A DNA stretch of 64,000 nt from 2-01-FULL-39-33 sp964361645 (GTDB lineage Bacteria; Patescibacteriota; Patescibacteriia; 2-01-FULL-39-33), in the NCBI GenBank assembly GCA_964361645.1, contig CAYIBK010000001.1:10160-74159 (forward strand). Direction: 5' to 3'. The notes under the pieces were generated by a model. That model ran no database searches. It had not been told where the DNA came from and worked only from the letters and a program-made list of their open reading frames with translations. Both the position numbers and the translations under genes were made by a program. Shown piece after piece: positions 23,839-31,915 of the stretch (the first letter of the stretch is position 1; each line of letters starts with the position of its first letter).

Positions 23839-26054
23839 ATGGAAAATAAAATTTTAATCAATGGACTTAAAGCCATTATCTGGCTCTGCCTGGCGATTAT
23901 TTTGTTTACTCCTCTATATTTAAATAGCCATCTTTTTTTCCCTTTTATTGTTACTAAAACTATCACTTTTAATATCGCCGTGGAGGTGATGTTTTTGGCC
24001 TGGCTGTTTTTGTGCTTTAAAGATAAGAGCTGCCAGATAAAAATAAATTTGGCAGTTGTCTTAATGGCGGTTTATATTTTAATAATTTTTATGGCTTCGT
24101 TTTTGGGTGATAATTTTTATCGCAGTTTCTGGAGTAATAATGAAAGGAGTGAGGGCATTCTACTTTTATTACATCTCTTTGTTTTCCTTTTAGTATTAAC
24201 GAATTTTTTCCGCAAGTTTAAAGACTGGCTTTATATTTTTGATTTATTTTTATTTGCTAGTCTGTTAGTTAGTTTGTACGCTATGGGTCAATTTTTTCAT
24301 TTGTCTTGGTTGCCAGTGTCTTCTAATGGCATCAGGTTGGCTGGCACAATAGGCAATGCCGGTTATATGGCTGGTTATATGATTTTTGGCATATTTTTGG
24401 GTTTGGTTTTGCTTTTCAATCGCCATAATATCTATCTTAAGGGTTATTATCTGGCTCTTATAATTTTGGAAATTTTTATTGTTTTCAATACTTACACTCG
24501 TGGAGGCATTTTGGCATTAATCTTTTCTGGGTTATTGTTTGTGCTATATCTTTTGTTTTATTATTTTAAAAATAAATATTTAAAAATTGCCGGCACATTT
24601 ATTATAGCTCTGGCTTTTATTTTGCCTTTATTGTTATTTCAAAATAAAGATTCTTCTTTTATCCAAAATCATCAAGTCTTAGCTAGAATAGCTTCTATTT
24701 CTACCGTTTCAACCACCTCTCAAACCAGGTTAATGGCTTGGGGCAGCGCCTTCTCTGGTTTTAAAGAAAGACCGATATTGGGTTGGGGTTACGAAAATTT
24801 TTATCAGCCCTTTGATAAATATTTTAATCCTCTGATGTACGAAGATGTCGGCTCGGTAGTCTGGTTTGATAGGGCTCACAATATTATTTTTGATCGCTTG
24901 CTGACTGGCGGGATACTTGGTCTTTTATCTTATTTGTCCTTGTTGTTTGTGCCTTTTTATTTTTTATGGCGTCATTATTTTAAGAAAGAAGAAAAAAATA
25001 AATATTTTATTCCTTTTATTTTCACTTTAATAATTTTGTCATATTTTGTGCAAAACTTATTTATTTTTGAAGCTCTAGTCACTTACATTTCTTTGTTTTT
25101 AGCTATTGCTTTTGCTTCTTTATTTACACCTTATTATAATTTTAATATTTTAAAAAATAATAATTTTAAATTAAGTTTATTTATTGTTTTTTTGATCGCT
25201 TTTTTTCCAATTTTGTATTTAGTCAACATAAAGCCCGTGCAAGCTAATGCTGATTTAGTGAAAGTTTTGACCAGTTCCACTATGAATATTAATCAGCGAA
25301 TTGATTTATTTAAATCTCTCTTGTTAGAAAATACTTATGGCCAGCCTGAGTACCGCCAGCAATTGTTTAATTTTTTAAATATTTTAGTTAATAACAAAGC
25401 TGATCAGAGTATTTTAATAGATTTGACCAAGCTAACAGAAACCGAGTTGAATAAGCAAGTTAAAAAAAATCCCCACAGCGTTTCTAATTATTTGCTTTTA
25501 ATGCGCTTTAATACTTTTTTGTTTAGCGCTACTAACAACCCAGCCTATTTAAAATCTAATTTGGATATTATAGAAAGAGTTAAAGAATTAGCGCCCAACC
25601 GCCAGCATGTTTACTTTGAAATCGGCTATACCTATTTTAATTTGTCCAATTATTTCAAAAATTCTAGTGAAGAAGCGAAATCCAAGGAGAGTTTTAATTT
25701 GGCTATTGGTCAATTTGAAAAGGCCATATCCTTAAATGATAGGAGTCCAGAGCCATATAAGCAATTAGCTATTGTTTTGTCATATGGTGGTGAAAATCAA
25801 AGAGCGATTGAAATGGCTAACAAAGCTGGCTCACTTCATCCCACTTATGCCACCTGGGCAGAAGGATTTATTGCTGATCTTGAAGCTAANNNNNNNNNNN
25901 NNNNNNNNNNNNNNNNNNNNNNNNNNNNNNNNNNNNNNNNNNNNNNNNNNNNNNNNNNNNNNNNNNNNNNNNNNNNNNNNNNNNNNNNNTTCATCCCACT
26001 TATGCCACCTGGGCAGAAGGATTTATTGCTGATCTTGAAGCTAAGAAAAAATAA
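23839..26054 (+). CDS. O-antigen ligase/polymerase-like membrane protein with TPR tail, paralogue (contains a false gap)
   Basis: Paralogue of the gene at 20510. It has about eleven transmembrane segments, YTRGGILALIFSGLLF, RLMAWGSAFSGFKERPILGWGYENF and the DRAHN motif near residue 344, then a TPR tail from about 560. The frame runs into 100 N at 25890. The 55 bases before the gap (25835-25889) are repeated exactly after it (25990-26044), so the gap is probably false. Collapsing the duplicate gives DLEAKKK and a stop at 26052-26054, for a protein of 686 residues. Reading straight through the N run instead shifts the frame and gives a spurious C-terminus. Confidence 0.82.
25890..25989. other. 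Scaffold gap (100 N)
   Basis: A round-number gap flanked by exact 55-base duplicates (25835-25889 and 25990-26044). The true sequence is probably continuous. Confidence 0.85.
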
Positions 26055-26075
26055 TTTTAAAACAATTTTATATAT

Positions 26076-26161
26076 TCCCCTCCTTACCAAGGAGGGGTTA
26101 AGGGGTGGTTGGCCGTAACTTTTGGCAAACCCCTCTTCATCTTCCCTTGGTAAGGGGAGAA
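26076..26161. repeat. C-rich/G-rich repeat in inverted pair
   Basis: CCCCTCCTTACCAAGGAGGGG, GGTTGG, CCAAACCCCTC and CCCTTGGTAAGGGGAG form two complementary arms. It is a complete version of the sequence found inside miaB and two glycosyltransferase genes. Confidence 0.8.
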
Positions 26162-26292
26162 TTTTTAATATTATTAATTTTATCTAATTTTAGACAAAAT
26201 AAAACTAATTACTAATTTCCTATTTCTATTTTAGTGTTTTGTCATTCTCGACCAGATCGGGGATCCATTCCTGCCTATCAGCAGGCAGGCGT

Positions 26293-26562
26293 AGTGAGGC
26301 AATCACATCAAATTCACTGTCATTGCGAAGAATGAAGCAACTCCATTTGAAATAAACTTGAGATTGCTTCGCTCCACTTCGTTTCGCTCGCAATGACAAA
26401 AAGTGAGGCAATCCCATCAAATTCACTGTCATTGCGAAGAATGAAGCAACCCCATTTGAAATAAACTTGAGATTGCTTCGCTCCACTTCGTTTCGCTCGC
26501 AATGACAAAAAGTGAGGCAATCCCATCAAATTCACTGTCATTGCGAAGAATGAAGCAACCCC
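26293..26562. repeat. 109-base tandem array of CATTGCGAAG elements
   Basis: The start of CATTGCGAAGAATGAAGCAAC falls at 26321, 26430 and 26539, an exact 109-base period over about two and a half units with only single-base differences. Each unit contains both arms of the inverted repeat. Confidence 0.92.
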
Positions 26563-26630
26563 GTGTTTTTGTGTTTTTTTGCATTTTAAGTTATCCACAG
26601 ATCACACTTTATTTAATTTTATTGTATGTA

Positions 26631-26639
26631 TGTTATAAT
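26631..26639 (+). promoter_or_regulatory. Extended -10 promoter of the tandem-repeat surface protein
   Basis: TGT followed by TATAAT (26634-26639). No good -35 is present. The start codon is 64 bases downstream. Confidence 0.55.
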
Positions 26640-26702
26640 TAAAAGCATATTAACTTAAAAAATACCCCATTTTATATTGGGACTAATTAACTAAGAAATT
26701 TT

Positions 26703-27710
26703 ATGAGTAAACTAGGACAACGTTTCAAAAATACTATCAAGTTTTTGGTAGTGGTTTTTGGGGCACTGCTTATGTCAGTAGGTATAATCTATGCCGCTAC
26801 TACCATAGGTACTAATATTAACACTACCGGAGACACTACTCTCGGCGATACCACTGCTGATACGGTGACTATTAATGGCCATATTGCCGCTGCTACTACG
26901 ACTGGCAATTTAGTTGTTGGTGTCAGCACTTTAGCTACTCCAACTTCAAGTTTATCTGTTTTTGGTGGCTTGCATGTCTTTAATGGTGTTGCTACTTCTT
27001 CTGAAGCTCTTTGGGTTGGTTCGGCTGGCACGGTTAATAATTTAAATTTAACTGGTGGTGATTTATATGTTCAAGATGGTGCAGAAATTGATGGTAATAT
27101 CACCCTCGGCGATACCACCGCTGATACTATTACTATCAATGGTCATATTGCCGCCGCTACTACCACAGGTAATTTTGTGGTTGGTATTGCTACTTTAGCT
27201 ACCCCGACTTCCAGCTTGTCAGTTTTTGGTGGTTTGCATGTTTTTAATGGTGTCGCCACATCATCTGAAGCTGTTTGGGTCGGTTCAGCTGGAACAGTTG
27301 ATAATTTGACTTTAACTGGTGGCGATTTATATGTTCAGGATGACGTGGAAATTGATGATGATCTTTTTGTGGGTGATGACATCACCTTGGCTTCTGGCAG
27401 TGTTATTTCATCAGTAACTACCACAGATAGTTTGGTAATCGGCGGTTATGCCTCTACTACTGGCGATTTAATTGTCAATGGTGGAACTATAGATAACACT
27501 ACCTCTACTGCTACTACTACTCAAGGCATATTTGCCAGAACCAGAACTGGCGGCAAGGCTACTTCTACTTTGGGTGTTGGTGATATGAATGATGCCGTTG
27601 GTCGATCTACCGGTTGTCTAGAGATGGTTACTTCAGCCGGCACTTATGTCAGAGCTATTATTGATGGAACTGCTTGGAATATTGCCGCTGGACGATGTGT
27701 ACCACAATAA
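26703..27710 (+). CDS. Secreted repeat protein of fibre/adhesin type
   Basis: 335 residues. The N-terminal membrane/signal segment FLVVVFGALLMSVGIIYA ends near residue 31. It is followed by two nearly identical 88-residue repeats beginning LGDTTADT at residues 47 and 135 (INGHIAAATTTGN, TPTSSLSVFGGLHVFNGVATSSEA, LTGGDLYVQD). A shorter third, degenerate part follows. The C-terminal domain (GVGDMNDAVGRSTGCLEMVTSAGTYVRAIIDGTAW...C) resembles head domains of fibre-like proteins. The composition and the stacking pattern suggest a beta-solenoid stalk. Exact function unknown. Confidence 0.75.
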   Translation: MSKLGQRFKNTIKFLVVVFGALLMSVGIIYAATTIGTNINTTGDTTLGDTTADTVTINGHIAAATTTGNLVVGVSTLATPTSSLSVFGGLHVFNGVATSSEALWVGSAGTVNNLNLTGGDLYVQDGAEIDGNITLGDTTADTITINGHIAAATTTGNFVVGIATLATPTSSLSVFGGLHVFNGVATSSEAVWVGSAGTVDNLTLTGGDLYVQDDVEIDDDLFVGDDITLASGSVISSVTTTDSLVIGGYASTTGDLIVNGGTIDNTTSTATTTQGIFARTRTGGKATSTLGVGDMNDAVGRSTGCLEMVTSAGTYVRAIIDGTAWNIAAGRCVPQ

Positions 27711-27745
27711 TTAATACCTAAAGCAAGGGAAATATTATAAATTTT

Positions 27746-29017
27746 ATGAAAAAAACATTATTTTTAGGTATATTGGGGTTGAGCATATTGTCTTTGATTT
27801 TTGTTTGGTCTATTACGGCTCAAGCGGCAAATGATTTGTTTACAGCCAGTGGTGATGTTACTGTTGAACTAACTGGTGGTAATGTAACTATTTTATCAGG
27901 CTCTACAGCTGAGAGCGTTGATATAACTAGTGGAGTTTTAACTGTTAGCAACCCCGGTTCTACCTCTACACCTCTTTTTAAATTACAACCCGCTGGTGGC
28001 GGTACTGTTACAATTAAAGCTACTTTAAATGGCGCTGACGCTGGTTGCAGTGGTTCCACTTTGATTTTGCCGACTACACCTGGCACTTATACTGTTACTC
28101 CACAAAATGGACAATGTAGTGGATCTGGTGGTGCTGGTAGCGGTGGCGGCGGTGGCGGTGGCGGAGGAACAACTACACCACCACCAACTACACCCACTCC
28201 TACTACTACACCTATCCAAACTTCACCTGCTAGTATTGGAGCATTAGGTAGCGCTATGAAGAGTATTTTAACTACTCTTAATACCCTTACTAAATTTACC
28301 ACTCCTTTGAGTAAAGAGATTGAACTTAGTCATAGCCTCAAAATTTCCAGTTTAGATAAAGTGAATAAGAAAATACAGGTTATTGTAGAATCTACTCCTG
28401 TAACCGTTGATTTGGCTTTGGGAGAGACTAAAAAAGTTGATTTGGACAAAGATGGTGTTTATGATTTGAGCATTAAGTTTAATAATCTTATCGGTGACAT
28501 AATTGATTTAAATCTGGTTAACATCGTTATTTTAGAAAAAACCGGATTGCATGTTGGCGATTTGATTAAAACTGCCAAAGACAGCGCTGTTTATTACATT
28601 GATGCCAGAGGTAAGAGAAATTTATTTGTTAACGGTGTTACTTTTTGGACTTGGTATAGCGGTAATTGGTCTGATATTACCTATAAGGGCGCAAAGAAGA
28701 CCATTAAAGTTATCATTCAATCTGATTTTGACGGTCTAGCTGAAGGCAAGCATATTACTGTTAACCCCGGAGCTAAACTGATCAAATTCCAAAATAGCCC
28801 AAGAGTTTATGCTGTGACTAAGGGCAAGATTTTACAAGAGGTGGTTAAAAGCGGCGGTGATGATTCTGTTGCCAAGGCTCTTTATGGCAACAAATATAAG
28901 GACAAGCTAATCACCATTCAAAATGGTTTTGAAGGCGATTATACCAGAGGTGATATCCTAACTACTACTTCGCCCGTGCCAACAGCTACTGAAGAAATTG
29001 AAGCTACAGTCGATTAA
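27746..29017 (+). CDS. Secreted protein sharing the S-layer N-terminal module
   Basis: 423 residues. A signal peptide (MKKTLFLGILGLSILSLIFV...AQA) leads to a small beta domain with two Cys (about 35-125). A poly-Gly then Thr/Pro linker (about 128-165) and a middle domain follow. Residues 270-405 are a module almost identical to residues 34-165 of the S-layer-like protein (VGDLIKTAKDSAVYYIDARGKR, NGVTFWTWYSGNW, KLIKFQNSPRVYAV, LITIQNGFEGDYT). The module is at the C-terminus here and at the N-terminus there, so it looks like a transferable cell-surface attachment or assembly domain. A strong terminator follows. Confidence 0.75.
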   Translation: MKKTLFLGILGLSILSLIFVWSITAQAANDLFTASGDVTVELTGGNVTILSGSTAESVDITSGVLTVSNPGSTSTPLFKLQPAGGGTVTIKATLNGADAGCSGSTLILPTTPGTYTVTPQNGQCSGSGGAGSGGGGGGGGGTTTPPPTTPTPTTTPIQTSPASIGALGSAMKSILTTLNTLTKFTTPLSKEIELSHSLKISSLDKVNKKIQVIVESTPVTVDLALGETKKVDLDKDGVYDLSIKFNNLIGDIIDLNLVNIVILEKTGLHVGDLIKTAKDSAVYYIDARGKRNLFVNGVTFWTWYSGNWSDITYKGAKKTIKVIIQSDFDGLAEGKHITVNPGAKLIKFQNSPRVYAVTKGKILQEVVKSGGDDSVAKALYGNKYKDKLITIQNGFEGDYTRGDILTTTSPVPTATEEIEATVD

Positions 29018-29027
29018 ATGTTTATTC

Positions 29028-29058
29028 AAGTGCCTCGGCTTTGTGCCGGGGCACTTTT
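29028..29058 (+). terminator. Rho-independent terminator after the module-bearing secreted protein
   Basis: AAGTGCCTCGGC/GCCGGGGCACTT with loop TTTGT, then TT. Confidence 0.85.
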
Positions 29059-29087
29059 GAAATATTAAGGAATACTTGGGAAACGGT

Positions 29088-31268
29088 ATGAAAAATAATT
29101 TGGCCAAATTTTTAATCCTGACGGTTTTTATATTGTCTGGTTTTTTTGTTTTAGCTAACCCAGCTAGCGCTATTTATGCCACCACAACTAATCCTTATTA
29201 TACTAGCGGATATGATTTTAGAGATGTTTGGGGCACATTTGTTACCGATGAGCATTTTTGGTTTGATGGTGAGCATTACCGCTATTCCTTTACGCCCACT
29301 AGAGATTTTTATACATCTTGGGTTAATTATGGCGATCGCATAACTAAGCGTTATCCTTATTCTGTTTGGTTAAGTACTAGTTATTTTTTCCAAAGAGGGG
29401 GCGGCGGGGGAAGCGGTGTTTACTTTGTTGAAAATCTAAATGATTTAAACGGCTATAAACAGGGGGATAGTATTTTTTTCTTGTGGGAAAAAAATCATCG
29501 CTATGATACTTATATTATTGAAAGGGAAATACCAGCTAGCGGATTAACTGAAGATAATTTATTTTTGAATTGGCATTTTAAGGATTATCCAGATGATAGA
29601 TTAAAGCCGGAATATAGTTTTGTTCAATTTGGAATTCGCTACGACGATTATATTAATCACAGCCATGGGCGTAATTATATCGATTATGATTATGCACCAG
29701 AGCCGGATGAACCGGATCCAGTTATTATCATTCCAGGGATTTTGGGGAGTTGGGATTTTGGTGCTGGCTGGGAATTAGACCCGATTTTTAATACTTATGA
29801 CAATCTTTGGGAGGCTTTAAAGTTAGCTGGCTATGAAGATGGTAAAACTTTATTTGCTCTTCCTTATGACTGGAATAACTCAAATACTGATACGGCTATA
29901 GAATTAGAAAATAAAATAGAGGAAATCAAAGATATTTGTGATTGTAATAAAGTTGATTTAATAGCTCATTCCATGGGCGGTTTAGTGGCTAGGGCTTATA
30001 TTGAGGGAGATAATTATCAAAATGATGTTGATCAATTGATTTTTTTAGCCACACCTCATCTTGGTTCATCAAAAGCATATTTAATGTGGGAGGGGGGAGA
30101 ATTTGGTCAAAAAAGAGATGATTTTTTAATGGAAAGAATATTTGCTTTAATAGCTGATTCCAGTGGGTACGATTCTATATTTGATCTGATTAGAAATAAC
30201 CCGATTTATTCCATTGAGGAATTATTACCTGTTTATAATTATTTAAAAAGAAAGGATGATAATGGTGATTGGCAATTAACAGATTATGATAATAATTATC
30301 CCCAAAATGAATTTTTAGAAGAATTAAACAGTGATGATAATTTAGCTAAATTAGATAATATCGATATCACCAATATAATTGCTAGCTCTGGAGAGAGTTC
30401 TACTATTAATTATTTAAAAGTTATAGATAAAGAATTTGATGTGGATATTTGGGAAAATGGTTACCCCGATGGTTATTACTCTTTTTTTGGTGATCATGGT
30501 CTGGAATATAGTAGTGGGGATCAAACTGTTCCTAGTAGAAGTAATAGTGGATTTTTAGGCCTAGATGATGTGACTATTGAAAGTAATCATGATCAAATAG
30601 TGACTGATGCTCAAAAATTAGTGATAAAAGAGTTAACAGGCCAGGAACCAACAATAGAAGTAAGAAAAAATATATTTTCTAAATATCTAATGATTAGGAT
30701 ATTTTCTCCGGCTGATTTTGTAGTTATCGCTCCCAACGGTCAGAGAGTGGGCAAGGATTTTGTAAATAACACAGAAATAAACGAAATAGAAAACGCTTTT
30801 TATACTGGTTTCAATAATGGTGTAGAGTTTGTTGTTATTCCCAATCCAATGGAGGGCGAATATAAAGTAGAATTGCAAGGCACGGGCAATGGCAAATACA
30901 CCTTAAGCGCCAGTTTAATCAGTGATGATTTAGCTCTAGATAGCGATTACGAGGGTTTGATATCATTGGGCAGTATTGATGATTATAAAATAACCTTGGC
31001 TACTGATAAAATATCAGATTTAAATCCCGATATTAAAACGCTTGATAAATTAATAGAAGAAATAGAAGAGATGTATCAAAAAGGCTGGCTAAATCATTTT
31101 GGCAGTAAAAATGCGCTACTTTCACAATTAAAGAATGGTTTTGGAAATGATAAGCAGTTTGAACAGTTAAATAAATTTCTGGACAATATGTTAGAAAAAG
31201 ACAGGTTGAATCGGCGTTCTTATGATATAATTAAATCAGCGCTAATAAATATTAGAAATAATCTATGA
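29088..31268 (+). CDS. Secreted lipase/acyltransferase-like alpha/beta hydrolase
   Basis: 726 residues from the ATG at 29088. An upstream in-frame TTG at 29076 would add MGNG, but the ATG gives a cleaner signal peptide (MKNNLAKFLILTVFILSGFF, cleavage near ASA). After a beta-rich N-terminal region comes an alpha/beta hydrolase domain of the LCAT/PGAP1-like type. It has the oxyanion/strand motif DPVIIIPGILGSW near 210 and the nucleophile elbow AHSMGG with Ser295. Asp478 (GDQTVP) and His501 (SNHDQ) are triad candidates. The C-terminal third carries beta segments and a charged helical tail. It probably acts on lipids or glycolipids outside the cell; the substrate is unknown. The next gene overlaps by four bases. 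Confidence 0.82.
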   Translation: MKNNLAKFLILTVFILSGFFVLANPASAIYATTTNPYYTSGYDFRDVWGTFVTDEHFWFDGEHYRYSFTPTRDFYTSWVNYGDRITKRYPYSVWLSTSYFFQRGGGGGSGVYFVENLNDLNGYKQGDSIFFLWEKNHRYDTYIIEREIPASGLTEDNLFLNWHFKDYPDDRLKPEYSFVQFGIRYDDYINHSHGRNYIDYDYAPEPDEPDPVIIIPGILGSWDFGAGWELDPIFNTYDNLWEALKLAGYEDGKTLFALPYDWNNSNTDTAIELENKIEEIKDICDCNKVDLIAHSMGGLVARAYIEGDNYQNDVDQLIFLATPHLGSSKAYLMWEGGEFGQKRDDFLMERIFALIADSSGYDSIFDLIRNNPIYSIEELLPVYNYLKRKDDNGDWQLTDYDNNYPQNEFLEELNSDDNLAKLDNIDITNIIASSGESSTINYLKVIDKEFDVDIWENGYPDGYYSFFGDHGLEYSSGDQTVPSRSNSGFLGLDDVTIESNHDQIVTDAQKLVIKELTGQEPTIEVRKNIFSKYLMIRIFSPADFVVIAPNGQRVGKDFVNNTEINEIENAFYTGFNNGVEFVVIPNPMEGEYKVELQGTGNGKYTLSASLISDDLALDSDYEGLISLGSIDDYKITLATDKISDLNPDIKTLDKLIEEIEEMYQKGWLNHFGSKNALLSQLKNGFGNDKQFEQLNKFLDNMLEKDRLNRRSYDIIKSALINIRNNL

Positions 31269-31633
31269 ATCAAACATCAAAAAAATTATTATTAACAATT
31301 ATTACTATTATTTTAATCATTGCCTTTACTCCTATTTTTGGTAATTTATATGAATCATATTTCGGTCCAGTGACCTCAGGTCTTTTTATAGGTCCTTCTC
31401 ATCCAGAATATATTGATGGTTTTTTAATGAGTTATATTGTTTTTGTTACTATATTATTAGTAATTTTATTGAATTATAAAAAATATATATGGCTATTATT
31501 AGCCACTTGGCCCATCGTTATTAGTTTAATGGCTGGGGATGGCTCGGCTTTGATTATTGATATATTTTTATTTATTATTGCTTTTGTTTTAGCTCAAATT
31601 ATTTTATTTCTCTACAAAAAATTTAAAAAGTAA
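31265..31633 (+). CDS. Small membrane protein
   Basis: 122 residues with about four hydrophobic segments (near 8-26, 50-68, 72-90 and 94-116). The ATG overlaps the stop of the hydrolase gene (ATGA), so the two are translationally coupled. No family was recognised. It may anchor or assist the secreted hydrolase, an inference from the coupling only. Confidence 0.7.
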   Translation: MNQTSKKLLLTIITIILIIAFTPIFGNLYESYFGPVTSGLFIGPSHPEYIDGFLMSYIVFVTILLVILLNYKKYIWLLLATWPIVISLMAGDGSALIIDIFLFIIAFVLAQIILFLYKKFKK

Positions 31634-31651
31634 ATATTATTATCATTAACT

Positions 31652-31682
31652 AAAAAACTTCGAGATTATCTCGGAGTTTTTG
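31652..31682 (+). terminator. Rho-independent terminator after the small membrane protein
   Basis: AAAAAACTTCGAGA/TCTCGGAGTTTTT around TTA, with one G-U pair. Confidence 0.8.
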
Positions 31683-31707
31683 TGACATTATATTATTACC
31701 ATCTCAC

Positions 31708-31808
31708 TGTCATTGCGAGCCTGCCTGTCGGTAGACAGGGGACGAAGCAATCACACTTAATATACACATGAGATTGCTTCACTCCACTTCGTTTCGTTCG
31801 CAATGACA
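31708..31808. repeat. CATTGCGAGG element with a nested CCTGCC palindrome
   Basis: The left arm CATTGCGAG...GGACGAAGCAATC is split by CCTGCCTGTCGGTAGACAGG (31720-31739), a member of a different repeat family. The right arm ends CGCAATGACA. Confidence 0.88.
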
Positions 31809-31819
31809 CTTTAGCACAC

Positions 31820-31892
31820 CGTCATTGCGAGCCTGCCTGTCGGCAGACAGGCTTGCGAAGCAATCCCACTTATTCGCTATCTCGCAATGACA
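31820..31892. repeat. Second CATTGCGAGG element with a nested CCTGCC palindrome
   Basis: Again the CCTGCCTGTCGGCAGACAGG palindrome (31832-31851) sits in the left arm, at the same position directly after CATTGCGAG. Confidence 0.88.
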
Positions 31893-31915
31893 AGCGAGAA
31901 TGACAAAAAGTAAAA

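Larger units (their letters stand above)
26055..26702. other. Repeat-filled spacer before the surface-protein genes
   Basis: No gene. It contains the C-rich/G-rich repeat pair, a CCTGCC palindrome, a 109-base tandem array of CATTGCGAAG elements, a DnaA-box-like TTATCCACA (26591-26599) and an extended -10 promoter. Confidence 0.75.

Noticed and set aside
25772..26118. Frames reading through the N run and past it
   Set aside because: They exist only because 100 N are treated as coding. The duplicated 55-base flanks show the gap is false and the real stop is at 26052-26054.
26293..26562. Tandem repeat array considered as a CRISPR array
   Set aside because: The whole 109-base unit repeats, including the would-be spacers, and each unit contains a long inverted repeat of a dispersed family. 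There are no cas genes nearby.
13958..26599. TTATCCACA boxes at 13958-13966 (minus) and 26591-26599 as a replication origin
   Set aside because: Single isolated boxes 12.6 kb apart, with no cluster, no dnaA or dnaN, and no clear strand switch. Chance or another role is more likely.
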